From Capitulum mitella (Eukaryota; Arthropoda; Thecostraca; Pollicipedomorpha; Pollicipedidae): DNA of 64,000 nt. The stretch spans positions 21,846,266 through 21,910,265 of the forward strand of contig CP099852.1 in the NCBI GenBank assembly GCA_030062745.1. The letters run 5' to 3'. The notes beneath the pieces are model-generated. The model was not told the origin of the DNA. It made no database searches and saw only the letters and a list, made by a program, of their open reading frames with translations. This document shows, one piece after another, positions 36,720-49,400 of this stretch (the first letter of the stretch is position 1; each line of letters starts with the position of its first letter). The position numbers and the translations under genes are program-made.

Positions 36720-37752
36720 CTAGTAACCGCTGCCGGGGGCCAGGTAGCTGTTGGGCGAGAGCTGGTTAGCGGCCCCCTGCGGGCCTGGGAACCGGCCGCC
36801 GCCGGAGGCGACCTGAGCGGGCCGGTTACCGGCGCCTCCCGCCTGGTTACCGGCGCCGCCCTGCTGGTAGCCGCCGTTGCCGCCTCTCTGGCCGAGCCCG
36901 TTGCCGCCGGCGCCGCCCTGCTGGTAGCCGCCGTTGCCGCCTCTCTGGCCGAGCCCGTTGCCGCCGGCGCCGCCCTGCTGGTAGCCGCCGTTGCCGCCTC
37001 TCTGGCCGAGCCCATTGCCGCCGGCGCCGGCCGCCGGCTCGTCGAACTTGGCCTCGCCCTCGTACGCGACCTCGACCACGTAGCCGGAGTCGCCCTGGAC
37101 GTAGTAGGTGACGGTCTGGACGCGGCTGTCGGGCAGCAGGACCTGGTACTGGCCGTCCACGCGGCGGCCGTCCGACCGCTCCTCGTGGCCGTACTGGTTG
37201 CCGCTCGGCGCGTCGTCCACCTCCCAGTCGAACTCGTACGGCATCGGCGCGCCCTCGCCCAGGCGGTTGCCCAGGCCGCCGCCGCTGCCGCCGGCGCCCG
37301 GCGCGCCGCCGTTACCGCCGTTGCCGCCGTAGCCGCCGGTTCCGCCGGTTCCGCCGTTGCCGCGGTTTCCGAGACCGCCGCCGTTGCCGCGGCTGCCTCC
37401 GGTCCCGGAGGCGCCGTACTGGGCCTGGGGCGTGGTGAGGGCGGCGGCAGGCCGGCCGATCGCGCCGGACGCGGCCGCGGCCGGCCGCCCCTGACCGGCC
37501 TGGCCGCCGTAGCTCGGGTACGCCTGCCCGTTCTGGCCGCCGTTGCCGCCGCCGCCCTGGTTGCCGCGGTTGCCCAGGGCCGGTCCGGCCGCCGCCGACG
37601 GACCCTCCGGCCGTCGAGACGGAGAGCGGCCTGAGGGCGGCGCCACCGGCCGAGGCGGCGGCGGCGGACGGCGCCGGCGGGGCGCCGTAGGCACGGCGCA
37701 CGCGCAGCTGGGCGTCGGAGCACGCCAGCACGGCGACGATCGTCAGCAGAAC
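36720..37752 (-). CDS. Cuticle protein, exon 2 (signal peptide, Gly-rich region, RR domain)
   Basis: It opens VLLTIVAVLACSDAQLRVRR after the acceptor CCCGTCCCCAG. The frame is 0 from 37752 to about 37600 and changes by one base to the frame carrying the RR domain and stop. Confidence 0.85.
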
Positions 37753-38934
37753 CTGGGGACGGGGTGGCGGGTCATCGGAGAGTCCGGGCTCGCGGCCAGA
37801 GGGAGGGAGCCCGCTGGACATCCAGTGGAACAGTTTGCCGCGTATGACGGCCAGAGCCGATGTTTAGTGCTGCCGGTGGGTAGCTGCTGAACGCTGGTTC
37901 GGAGCAAAGGCGATCCAGTTGCCCGATTCTGCAGAGTAAGGTAAGCTTAGCGAACGGAAGGAGGCATCAGCTGAAGACAGGCTTCCTGGCACTGTAGAGC
38001 ACGCTTGGTGGTATAATGCAGTTGATGGCTGTAAAGAAATAACAGGTCCAAGGAATCTCACATTTCATCATGGCCATGTACAAAAACAGACATTCCGTTC
38101 TGTTCTGAGGCGTGGCGGGAGAACGAAATATAACATTTTGAAAGTGGTTTCCATTCGGCAAAAGATGATGGAAAATTGTCTCTTCCTTTGATTGGATGAA
38201 TCAAGTTGTATGGCTGAAACCTGTCTGCTTGCCAGCTGCTTTATACGCCACTCTGTTATTAGAATCAGTGGCAAAACCGATGGATTTCAAGCAAAAACTG
38301 ATTTCAGCCTGGAACAAAGGCCGATTTCGCAAAACAAAATTTGGGATCTTAGAACAAAAGCTTGTTCTGCAACTTGAGTTAAAGCGACAAGACAAGTGAA
38401 TCCACTTTTTCAGCGGGTATCGCCAGTGCACACTGAGACAGTCCGAATGCCGGAACCGCGTTCGCCGCGCGGAAACACGTCGCAGAATGACCTCAGGTCA
38501 GCCGAGCCTGCTGCGAGCCGCCACCGCCCGGGGCAGAGGACCGAGCCACGCGCCGCTACAGAGAAGCTCCTCCGTCGCCCACTCCTGTACCGGCCTCATG
38601 TGGCGTGGCACATGTGGCACACGTGGCATTGGAGATGGCTATCGTGGGCTATGATATGATAGCATAGTTGGTGATTTCCGAAAATTATTCGGGATCCACA
38701 TGGGACCGCAGACCGTTTCTTTTCAGCCATCGCCGCAGGCCTAATGTTAGAATTCCCGGATATTGAAAAGGGGGGCCGGACCCCCAACCCTCCTGTGATC
38801 GCCAGCCACGTGGCACAAGTGGCGTTAGAAAGGGCAATGATAGAGTATGACACGATGGACGGGATTAGGGAAGTCGCTGCTATCGCCGCTCCCCACCGCA
38901 GAGTGATTGCCGAGATCCGACCGCTCACCTTCAT
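36720..38934 (-). CDS. RR-type chitin-binding cuticle protein (two exons; one frame shift)
   Basis: A secreted structural protein of the arthropod cuticle that binds chitin through the Rebers-Riddiford domain. Exon 1 (38934-38929) is just ATG-AAG before GTGAGC; exon 2 starts at 37752 after CGTCCCCAG. The join gives MKVLLTIVAVLACSDAQ, a clean signal peptide, and this MK-intron layout is classic for cuticle genes. After a Gly/Asn-rich region come the RR domain (37241-37056: YEFDWEV, GQYQVLLPDSRVQTVTYYV, GYVVEVAYEGEA), three 19-residue Gly-Gln repeats and a C-terminus APGSGY with TAG at 36722-36720. The frame shifts by one base between about 37577 and 37625, in GC-rich sequence, from the signal-peptide frame to the RR frame. 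This is an indel error, a true mutation or an unseen micro-intron. The product is about 345 residues if the shift is an error. Confidence 0.85.
36850..37027 (-). repeat. 57-bp in-frame tandem repeat in the cuticle gene, three copies
   Basis: CTGCTGGTAG recurs at 36861, 36918 and 36975, exactly 57 bp apart. It encodes three copies of a 19-residue Gly/Gln/Asn-rich unit with almost identical codons, so the amplification is recent. Confidence 0.92.
38929..38934 (-). CDS. Cuticle protein, exon 1 (Met-Lys)
   Basis: ATGAAG followed by the donor GTGAGCGG, in phase 0. It lies about 65 bp downstream of a TATA box. The 1.18 kb intron leads to exon 2 at 37752. Confidence 0.8.
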
Positions 38935-38997
38935 CACTGCTGAGGTGGGGTGGCTCCGGCTCAGGCTGAGAATGCCGCCCTCCCGGCGCGCTCGAGC

Positions 38998-39004
38998 TTA
39001 TATA
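38998..39004 (-). promoter_or_regulatory. TATA box of the cuticle protein gene
   Basis: GGTATATAAGC on the minus strand. A CTCAGCC initiator-like site lies about 37 nt downstream (near 38967), and the ATG another 33 nt on. The spacing suits an arthropod core promoter. Confidence 0.7.
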
Positions 39005-40476
39005 CCGGCCGGCAGGGCCAAGGATGTGCCCCGACCTGGCCCGGCCGCCATGGGCCCTCTCTCATGGCCGGGTGGGGGCGGCCGTGCGAACGGCCCGCCT
39101 CCCCTCCCCCGTGACGTCATTGGTGCCATCCACGGCGCCGCGGTCAGGAGCGGTGGGACCGGGTCCTCTGCCGGCGCATCGGTCAGCGGTGGATTTCTGG
39201 AGTGTGCAATGGATAGGTGGAACGATATCGGGTTGTCCGTGAATTACGCGACGCATTTTTGCTTTTTTCCAATCCCTCCCCTTGCAACTTCTCGTGACGA
39301 CCAGCCAAAGCCCCACCTCCTAAAATTACGTAATGGCCTGTCAGCATCCTCCTCTTCCCACTGCTGGTCTGTTCTGGCATTCTGATTAGTGCTTCGTTTT
39401 TTTTTTGGTTTAGCGGTGTCGATAAACAGAAGTCAAAGTTAAAATATTCGTTAGAGAGGGCCTTTTTGGCCTTTTTAGAAAATAACTCCCTTTCTTCTTC
39501 GACGACAGCGTTGCACAACGGTCTGCCTAACTCCCACCTTCCCCGTTGCAACGTTTTGCCACACATTAGTCAACAGCCTCCCCCCACACATCCCCAGCGT
39601 TGCATAATTATTGTGCGATCCTTGTGACGCTAAAGGATGTCGGAACCCTTGAACTTTTAGGACGATAAACTTTGTTATCAATAAACAGGACCGCAAGAAT
39701 TTAAATTTTGCAAGTTGCACATAGATGGAAACGATTTCTTACCTCCTCACGCAAAAAAAACGAAACATGGTAGGTAGAGAAACTGCAAAGATATTCTCTG
39801 ATATTTTCCAAGTGCATTTTGTTCCTAAAGAGATCTTCTGCAAGCTAAATGGTCTCAGCCTATAGCCACACCACTATGGACTCATTGCGGACTCCACTTG
39901 ATTGTTACATTGCGATCATTGTTCATGATTTCTGGTAGCATTTAATGTGAGAAGTTTTGAATTTGCTTTGCAAATGAAAAAGATCTCTACATAAGAACAT
40001 CTACGTAAATATTTGATGTGCGTTGTGGGTAAGCAGAAAATGTAATGCCCGTGAGCTGCATGTGTTGAAACTGGCCAAAGCGCAAATATAAACAGCTATT
40101 TTTGTTGCAAACAAACCATTTTTATGCAATGTCCGCAGTAAAAATAATTTCCAGACCTTGCAATTATTAACATATGTCCGATGCGTTAAGTTTAGTCATG
40201 CAAGTTTTGTGCTTGTTTCGAGGGAGGCCTATGCATTTTAAGCAACTGCGGCAAACCATGACTTATTCAGATGGCTGTGATTAGAATGAAACTCTCCCGA
40301 CGTATCAAGAGTTTTGTCAGTTCATGGGCTGCTTCGAAGTTTCGCCAAACCACTATCAAACTGTAGTTAGGACTTGTGCCGTTTCATTGTTGTGTGTTCG
40401 TTTCAAGATGGAAGTGTCCCTCCCTGGAAATTCGAGAAACAGATGTCGAGCATTTGGGTTTCGTGATGAAGTTTCC
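39005..40476. other. Intergenic; no recognised gene
   Basis: GC-rich near 39020-39180 (upstream of the cuticle promoter), then AT-rich. No exon seen. Confidence 0.4.
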
Positions 40477-41694
40477 TTAACCCTATTCCCGGAGGGCTAG
40501 ACGGTATGGCCGATTCCCGGCAGGGGGGGCGGATTCGGCCCCCCCTGAGATCTCGAGAACTACTTGTCCGATTTCATCGTAACAAACGGCAATCGATTTG
40601 CCGTCACATGAACTACATTTTTATGAAAAGAAATTTTCAAAATTTCGAAATTTGTGGATACAGGAGGGCAAAAATGTCAAAATGGGGGGTACTTTTGGAC
40701 TTCTTATAACTCCGTTGTTTATGGACCGATTTCGATGAAACTGGCATGAATCGAGAGATTATGGATAGGGCTTTTACCATGGGTACACAAATCTGAAATT
40801 TTGAGAAAATTCATGGGCGTTCACAGGGTTTCAAAAATAGGAGGATTAGTTTTCTAACAACTGGATGAACAAAAGAGGCAAACACCCTTTTTTGGCTTCT
40901 GCTAGTCATGTTATACTAAAGAAGTACAAATCGCATTGCAGTGTTTGTATAATGTTAGCATAGGCGGTGCCAGGGACATGAAAAAGGGGGAACTGTCATG
41001 GTCACACGTTTCTCAGATCAACTTGTGACCTTTGACCTTAAATGACCTCTAGTGACCTTGAGGTCACTTGGAATAATCTCCTATGCATTTAGTATTATCT
41101 TATATAAACGTTTTCAATCGTTTGAACTCACTCTATTTCAAAAATTTCATTTTCTGGCTATTGCGATATAGGGTACGCGCACGGACATTTTAGGTCATAG
41201 CTCTGTGACCCAACCTGATATCAAGCTGAAACTTGATACGCAAGTAGGAGGCACCCTTCTACGTCATATGTATTCCGTGTTTTGCATTTGAAAAAACGGC
41301 GCCGAACTTATTGGGAAAAAAACAAATTTTGACTTTTGACTTTGACGTGACCTTGTAAAATGACCTCAGGTGAACAAAATTTTATCTGCACATTGCCCAA
41401 CTATTTATTTATACATCCATGTAAAGGTTTAAGTTCTATCTTAAAAACTCTGTTTTTGACAGACATTTTCCTTTTACCCTTAACATGGCCAAAAATGGCA
41501 TGAGGTGCCTCCCAAAAACGTTGACTGACTCCGCCCCTGAGCAAAGTAGAATTTTGAAATTTTGTCACAGCACGTAGAAAGAATAGCTAGGAAAAGTGAC
41601 CAAGTTTCGTGAAGCTGCGTTAAAAAGCCTGGAATTGGCAAGCAAAAAACCCGAGGGGGGCGGATTCCGCCCCCCCTGCCGGGAATAGGGTTAA
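40477..41694 (-). mobile_element. TTAA-flanked piggyBac-like non-autonomous element, copy 4 (reverse)
   Basis: Same family as copies 1-3 in the opposite orientation, between TTAA at 40477-40480 and TTAA at 41691-41694. It carries the DR1-type TGACCTTTGACCT at 41026-41038. No transposase. Confidence 0.82.
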
Positions 41695-42919
41695 CCCTAT
41701 TCCCGGCAGGGGTAAGGGCGGCTGAATCCGCCACCCCTTCGGGCTTTTTGTTCGCCAGTTCCAGGGTTTTTGACGCAGCTTCACGAAACTTGGTCGGTTT
41801 TCATCGCTATTCTTTCTTCGTACTGTGACAAAATTTCCTAATTCCATTTTACTCAGGGGCGGAACCAGGTAACGTTTTTGGGAGGCACCTCAGGCCATTT
41901 TTGGCCCTGTTGAGGATAAAAGGAAAATGGCTGCCAAAAATAGCGTTTTTAGGATAGGACTTCAAATTTTAAATGGATGCATAGCTAAATAGTTGGGAAA
42001 CGTGCAGATACAGTTTTGTTTATCTGAGGTCAATTTTAAGGTTGGGTCAAGGTCAAAAGTTAAAATTTGGTTTCATATCAAAAATTTTGGCGCTGTTCTT
42101 TTTCAAATGTCAAACCTGGAGTCCATATGACGTAGACGAGTGTCCTCTACTGGTATACCAAATTTCAGCTTGATATCAGGTCGGGTCACGGAGCTATAAC
42201 CTAAAATGTGTGTGTGTGCACCCTATATCACAACAGCCGTAAAATGGAATTTCGGAAACAGAGTGGATTCAAATGACTGGAAACGTTCTCAGAAAATATT
42301 AAATGCACACGAGGTCATTCCAAGCGGCTCTTAGATCATTAGAGGTCATTGAAGGTGAAAGGTCGTAGGTTGATGTGAAGAACAAGTGACCATGACATTT
42401 CCCGTTTTTCATGTCTTTGGTGCCGCCTATGATAACATTAAACAAGCATTATGGTACGAGTTGTATTTCTTCAGCATAAGATAACTAGAAGAAGCCAAAA
42501 AGATGCTTTTAATTTTTTTCGTTAATTTAATTAAAAAAAACTAATCCCCCTATTTTCAAAACTCTGTGAACGCCTATGAATTTTCTCAAAATTGTCAAAT
42601 GTATGGACCAATGGTAAAAGCCCCATCCATAATCTCTCGATTCATGCTAATTTCATCAAAATCGGTCCATAAACAACGGAGTTATAAGAAGTCCAAAAAT
42701 ATCCCCATTTTGTCTTTTTGCCCCCTGTATCCACCCCTTTCAAAATTTTGAAGACTTGTTTCCATAAAAAAATGTAGCTAAGGTCATGGCAAATCGGCCG
42801 CCGTTTGTTCGTTTGGTGCGATGAAATCGGATCGGATGAAATCGGATCTCGAGATCTCAGGGAGCCGAATCCACTCCCCTGCCGGGAATCGGCCATAGGG
42901 TCTCCGGGAATAGGGTTAA
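41691..42919 (+). mobile_element. TTAA-flanked piggyBac-like non-autonomous element, copy 5
   Basis: It begins at the TTAA that ends copy 4 (41691-41694) and ends GGGAATAGGGTTAA at 42919. It is more diverged from copies 2-4 than they are from one another. No transposase. Confidence 0.82.
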
Positions 42920-45879
42920 TATTCCCATACATGCATGTATGTATATACCTAACCACTTTTCATTTAAGCATGAACGTAATCGCTCAATTTCAAGACTCAC
43001 GTTTTAAATATTAATCAGAATTGTGCTGGATGGATATGGAGAAAATACGTCGATTTTTCGCGGAAAGTTTGCAGATGAAGTGGTGCATGCCTTCACATCT
43101 GCAAATGGGTTGTTTCTGTGCTGAGGAAGAAATGGTCTTTAAATCGGTCAAATTTTGACGCACACAAACTCATTTAAGCCAGAAAAGTTGTACAACGACG
43201 GCTGAAAACCATGGTATTTCCCTAACTGCTGCCCTGTTTTTGGGGGGAATGAAACGGCAGCTTGGATAATCTGTAAAATTATACTGCGATTTCTGAAACA
43301 AACAGGCTATCGCTGTCCTATGCGTTATCACACGTCAGGTTAGGTAAAGTTCAATGCACATGCGTGCAGACGTGCGAGATTCTTCCGGTCAGGCCAGGAA
43401 TATCAAAAGATATTGCATGTGTGTAACCAGACACTGCATACTGCTCGCTCAGCGCTCATCGCTTGGTTCACTGAGAAAGTTTTGCAAAACTCTCCGAGTT
43501 TGAACTACTGCCGGATCGGCAGAAAAGTTCCCTAAAATGAATACCACTGTTATAAATCAGTCTGTTCGGTTTCCAAACAGAGCCCGTGCTGCGCGTGACG
43601 ACGCTCTGGTGGCTTTGGCCGGGGCTGGTAACAGCTGCACACAAAAGCCCGATTTTTTGTTGAGAATCCTCCGAAAAGCCTTGTTTAATATCGCCTTTCC
43701 GAGCAATTGCGTAATGATGAATGCTGCACATAACGGCCTGGCAATCAGAGCCCGGTTATCTCAAGAAAACGTCATCTTTAAGCAAGGGCACGAAAATAAC
43801 ACGGTGTATAATGTTGTACTTTTTGTCAGCCATGTACGTGTCTACAACACTTCGTCTTTCCCTAAAGGCCTTATAAAAGGCGCCTGTGACTGAAGCATGA
43901 ATTATGGATGCACTGAAGTCATTGGAGTCATTCCCCGGACAAGACTAAATTGGATGCTTAAACCTGAATTTATGAAGAGTTTTACAACTGAGGGTATAAA
44001 ACGGAGGCATGCACTTCTGATACGCCAATGCTTGATCGTAAACGTTTTTCCTTTTTGTCTCATTTGAAAAGTGTCTCAACCGACCATGAAATACAAGGGC
44101 CCGTCAACACGACCTCAGCTTATTGAACTGGCAGTCAAAGGCAGTAGACAATCCGCCCGTGCAGCCCGTTTTTGCCATCTCGGTCGTTACATTAGCATCG
44201 ATCGCCATCACATCTCCTCGCGTCTGGCAGCATCTGGCAACACTGCCGCATTATCGACATAAATCCCGGCCGTTTCGCTGCGTTCCCGCGGCGTTCGTTT
44301 TCTGTTAGCGCGGTGCCCGCCGCTTATCGCCGCTGGATTTCCACCCATCAGGAGGCCGGCAACCGAGCCCCCAAGGCGGAGGCGCCGCCAGGGGTTAGTA
44401 ACGGCCCCATAACGGCCCCAGTTAGCCTGATCGGCCCGTCACGTTCGCTATTGACGGCGCGCTCATCAGGGTCGTATTACCGACGCCCGGCCCGCGGTCG
44501 ACATCGATTTTACGTACGCGTAATTGGTATTGCCGGTAAAAAGGTAATGACACGAGCGGTCTTGAGAGAGACCGGCCTTGCCGATCTGACCTTGTCTGGG
44601 GCCGTGTGCCGACTTCAAAACGCCCGTGGGATTGACGCTGGCACGGATGGGGCGCATCAACCGAGACCGTGATGGCGTCGCTGGAACGACTGATGCATTT
44701 GACTTACTGCTGGTCGAACCTTGACTTGCTCCATTCGGGAAATTTATGGATTTGTAACGCCTGGATTACGTCCAGTCACATCGGAGACCACCGAAAGGCG
44801 AACACTCTAACAGCGACGATACCAGTCACGCCAACATGGTAACGACCGTGGTAATGCGAACTTGTGCCGATCATGGCATGTATTGAATTTATTGAGGTCA
44901 TTAAAAACACAAAAGCAGTGGTAACAAAGGGACCAAACTTGTATTCAGTGGCACGCAAACCTAAACTGGGAGAGGCCAGTGCAGAAGCTTTTTCAAAGTT
45001 GGTAAGGCCAGAGCTGTTTTCGTTAGTTTCTTTTTATGCAGCATCACAGAGTTAGCGTTAAAATTATCGAAAGGTGGCAGAGCCAATGCCCAACTGGTAG
45101 GACCTTTGCCCTACGTGCTTTATGGGCCTGCGCACGTGTCAGCAAGCAAACATAAATGACCCACAGTGTGGCAGGTGATGCGGATGCGCGTGAAACAGTG
45201 AAACAGAAGACAAATCGACGGCATGTCGTGACGCAGGCCTGGTCGGGAAAAACGTGCTAAGACTTGTTAATTTCTGTCCGAACGTTTAAAAATATGGCAT
45301 TTACGTGACACACATGGACGCTATAGCATCGAGGTCAGGCGGTTTACGCCGGTGCGCCGTTCTGCATACTTTCGGTGGGACTCGGGCCCCATTAATGTTT
45401 CAGAATCTTCTCGTTGAACTCATGGATGATATTGGAAACAAACGGCCTCAGATCCTGTTGGCCCCCGCATCACTTATCGGCAAACGACTCCCGTCAAGCT
45501 GCGCCTCATCGGCGCCGACACGCCGTCATGACTCTATCGCCGGCGCCGTGACCCGGCGCCCCGGACCGGCCCCCGCGACCCGCCGCCGGATCGGCCGCCT
45601 CGTGATCGCGTCGGACCGCGATGACTGTTGCCGCTCACGCCGCCGGATGACAAACGGCCTCTCGGCGGCGCCGCGGCCGGCCGCCCGTCATCGGCCGCCG
45701 CAGCCCGGTGTTGCGCGCCTGTCTCGGTGATGACAGGCGGGCTAATGGGCGCCGGAACGAGCCGGCCGGGCGCTGCAGGCGGACGGCGGGCCATTGGCAT
45801 GCACGGTGGGCGGCGGCGGCCGTCGCTGACCCGGGGACGGTCGTGAGGCCGCGGCCGGCGGCAGCGGAGACGTCGAGCC
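42920..45879. other. Intergenic; no recognised gene
   Basis: Mixed composition, with GC-rich segments at 44260-44640 and 45500-45850 open in several frames. None shows a domain or consistent splice sites. Confidence 0.4.
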
Positions 45880-46110
45880 ACCGGTCAACCGAGGGGTATC
45901 GGTCACATCAGGGTTGCCAGTCCACCAACTGTCACCGGTCAACCAATAGTCGCCGGTCAACTGAGGACCACTGGTCAACTGCGGACCACTCTTTAACCGA
46001 AGGTCGCCGGTCCTCTGGCGGCACTGGTCAACTGGGGTTAATCAATCAACTCGGGGTCGCTGTTCAACTGAGGTCATCGGTTGATTGCGCGTAATCGATA
46101 AACTGAAGGT
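45880..46110. repeat. Degenerate ~18-21-bp minisatellite
   Basis: GGTCAACTGAGG/CGCCGGTCAAC phrases recur irregularly. No coding signal. Confidence 0.6.
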
Positions 46111-46169
46111 CGCTGTTCAGTCATCTGCGATCCTCTCTGGAGGGATCCGTGAAACACGCTGATCAACTG

Positions 46170-46410
46170 GCTCGTTCTGATGCGGTCCGGTCCGGTTCTT
46201 TTCGCTTCGGCCAGGTTTAGTCCAGTCTGGTCTTGTCCGGTATGGTCTGACCCGTGGTCTGGCCGGCTGTGGTCTGACCCGGTCCGATCCGTTCTGGTCT
46301 GCTCCGATCCAGTCCAGCCTGGTCCGGTCATGCCTGGCTCGGTCCGGCCCTTTTCGGTCCGGTCTGGCCAGGTCTGGTCTGGTCTGGTCTGGTCCTGCCA
46401 GACCAGACCG
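46170..46410. repeat. Degenerate pentanucleotide array (GGTCY)n
   Basis: GGTCC and GGTCT units repeat in diverged form, including a clean GGTCTGGTCTGGTCTGGTC stretch near 46370. Related pentamer arrays lie at 55810 and 56260. Confidence 0.75.
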
Positions 46411-49400
46411 GCCGACCCTGCGGTTCGTCCGACAAGGCTGATCAGGCGATGACGCTAAATCATGACCAGGCGATCATGCCCCGTGAAGGCGAGTTTAACC
46501 CCGCCGCCTGCCCGCCCGCTCGACGGACCGTCGCCAGAGACACGCTCCTCGGCTCGGCATCGGGTCGGCCCGGCGCCCGCCCGACCCCGTGCGTGGGTCG
46601 ATCGTCTTCTCACGTGACTGACGAGTTAAGCGCAAATTGATGCCCTCGCTGGGCGCCGTCGTGAATCGCAGAGCGAAATCGGCCACAGCGTCGCCCAGCC
46701 GCGTGTGAGGCAATCGACTGACGGCTTTCACGCAACGTCTGCGAGGCTGAGCGGTTACTTCGCACAGTCGACCAATGTACTTGGTTTCGGGGGCTTCAGC
46801 GAACCACAGGGTCAGGGACAATGCGCGTAACGTGACGTCTTTGTCGATTCTGTTGCAAGACGTTCAGCCAGTGTAAGACCACGAAATGGGAAAAGTTCGC
46901 GGGAATCAAGAACGGTGGTTCCATCAGCAACAGGTTAACTAGCTACCATTTTAACGTACACAGTCCACGAGCTGCGGCCTACGGACAAACCTTCACGGTT
47001 TCAAAAATGCAACAAGGTTGAATGGAGGACAACCATTGGCGAAATGTACATACCCCCTACGCTGTGACTTTGCCATCTTTTTTGCGCTGCGATGTGGTTT
47101 GCGCGTGGACAAGACAATGTTATTCTTCTTTTTAAAAGTGGCACAGACTACCAAAAAAGAAGCCGCCGACAGATCGCAGCCCGACGTTTTGATCTTTCCA
47201 GGAAGGTCCGTGGGTGAATGCTGAAAGGCTGTGGGTCGCAGCTCATGGACTGTGTGTGTGTGTGTGTGTGTGTGTGTTTAAAAGGGCAGTCCCTGAACTG
47301 CGTCTGAGGAGTAACGCTTAGGACCCTGAACGGCTCGCGGGATAAGAGGCTGGCGACAGACAGCCGCCAACACGGCCGAAACCAGGCTTGGTTTATGAGA
47401 ACACAAAACCATAAACCGAGCTACCTCGACCACCTATTACACTAACGTGTTGGCCACAACGACCCATAATCGCATGTCTGGGTCGAGTAAATAACGAAAA
47501 TTGAACGTCTACCGACAGAAACGGTCCATGATATCGCAGCTTTCTTCTGCATTGTTTCTTGTAGGCGGTGGTTTTATCATTCAGACTGCAGTTTCTCTTC
47601 GAGCAGAATGAAGCGCACGGTGGCCGGACGAAAAGTGACCAGAATTGCTAATCAATGCGGTAGCGTAACGTAAGTAATGTATGTATGTGCACGTCTACAT
47701 ATAGTGCATTTTATAGTACAAACGGATATTTAACGAAACAGATATATGAATTTCCACGCTTATCTAACCACGTAGTTATGCGCCTTGACAAATCTGTTCA
47801 GCTCAAAGTCGAGAAAGTCGCATTCTGTTTTTCGCTCATTTCATTTGTCGTGACACATAACAGCAGTATTACGTAAACGCCGCAATCCACACATCCATAT
47901 CGATGAATTTCCGTCGGTGCTGCAATTTGCACCATTTGAAAACAATTGCACTAAACAAAATTTGAAAGTAAGCTTCCAGATCTGAAGGGAAACTTCAGAT
48001 CTGAAGGGAAACACGGTAAGCCACGCTCGTCATCCGGCCCACAGGACATCTAACCGGCGTACGGCGTTAATGCCTCGTTGGCATTAATGAAACTGGGTCG
48101 TGTCTGGCGTGGATCGAGGAATCCTGTGTGGTTTTCCAAACTGGTGCTAAGTCAGTTGTACGGCATTCTGCAATTGGATGGTGGCCCTCAACGGGACCCA
48201 CAACTGACTTGTAATCCTCAGTTTAGCGGTGATCCCCAGCTGATCGATGACCTCAGTTGCCTGGTGACCCTCCGTTAGCCGGTGACCCCAGCTGATTGGC
48301 GACCCCCGATTGAAGAACCAGGGGAGAGGGAATGACAGACTGTTTTGCATAAACAAATGCTCTGGGCGTGGTTCGAACCAACACGACCGCAGCCAGACAT
48401 AAACATGCATTGCTTTCCTTGCTGCAAGAGATTATTGGAGGCAAAAAATTGCCACTGTAAGACGCCACTCGTCACACGGAATAAGGGAACGGTGGTCGCA
48501 GCCAACGAACACCAGCGTGTTGTTTGCAGAACAGCCCAGTTTAAGTTGCGATCTACGCATGAGCAGGCCCGTGGAAGGTCTTTGCGGTTTCCGCCTCCTC
48601 GCTGGCAACGGCAAAAGACAAATGGCGAGAGCAGAAGTCATCGGACATCTCACAATGGTGGCTGAGAAGAACCAGGCCTGTGCTCGATTCTGAACCAATT
48701 TCAGTCGGTTTTGAATCGATCCGGATTCGATGGAATCGATTCGCTCGTCCGCGCTGAATAAGAGCCTTAATCGGGTTACCCGGAAACCGTAGTCTCAGAA
48801 TCAGAGTCGAAACACAGACTTGTTGCCGTGAAATCGTCATTGGACCATAATTAAATCCATTCGCTTTTTTAAAAGCCGTTTTGAATCGGAGGCACAACCA
48901 ATTTTCTGTTTACTGAATCAAACGGTGAATTAATTCACTTGAGGTAGATTTTGTGGTGAAACAAGTCGAACAGTGCGCAATGAGAGAGAAGGAGCACGTG
49001 GCTTGCTTAGTTGACTGTCAGCTAAGGGAATGTAGAGTGAAGTATGGGCAGCAATCTGCCATGGGCTATGTGATAACAGGTGGCCACGGTTCGAAACTGC
49101 GCCTTGAAATAAAACGAGTACCGTAATAGCATCCTGCTAGTGTTATTCCCGCCGATTTGAATCAAGCCAACGTCCCATCTGACACTCGGAAGCAGACCTT
49201 GTCGCGCCCTCTAGGATCGAAAACCTCTCCAGTGTTCCGTCTAGAGAAGCGCCTTTTTAGGTCAATGAGCAGAACTAATGAGAAAGGGCGACCAACACGA
49301 AGTACTGTGCAGGGTGTCATCAGAAAAGGATCCAGAATTTCTCCTCACGGAAGTCGTCTAGACATTTCATCAGGAGAACCTTACCATAACTTGCACAGAA

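Noticed and set aside
36677..37723. Long Arg/Ala-rich frames on both strands over the cuticle gene
   Set aside because: Shadows of the GC-rich Gly codons. The RR domain and signal peptide fix the true strand and frames.
40506..40709. Short frames starting MADS inside the piggyBac-like copies
   Set aside because: Too short, not kept intact between copies, and without transposase motifs.
45305..45881. Overlapping GC-rich frames on both strands
   Set aside because: No domain; explained by high GC.
48345..48390. GGTTCGAACC resembling a tRNA B box
   Set aside because: No A box or acceptor stem in reach. The string is self-complementary and can occur by chance.
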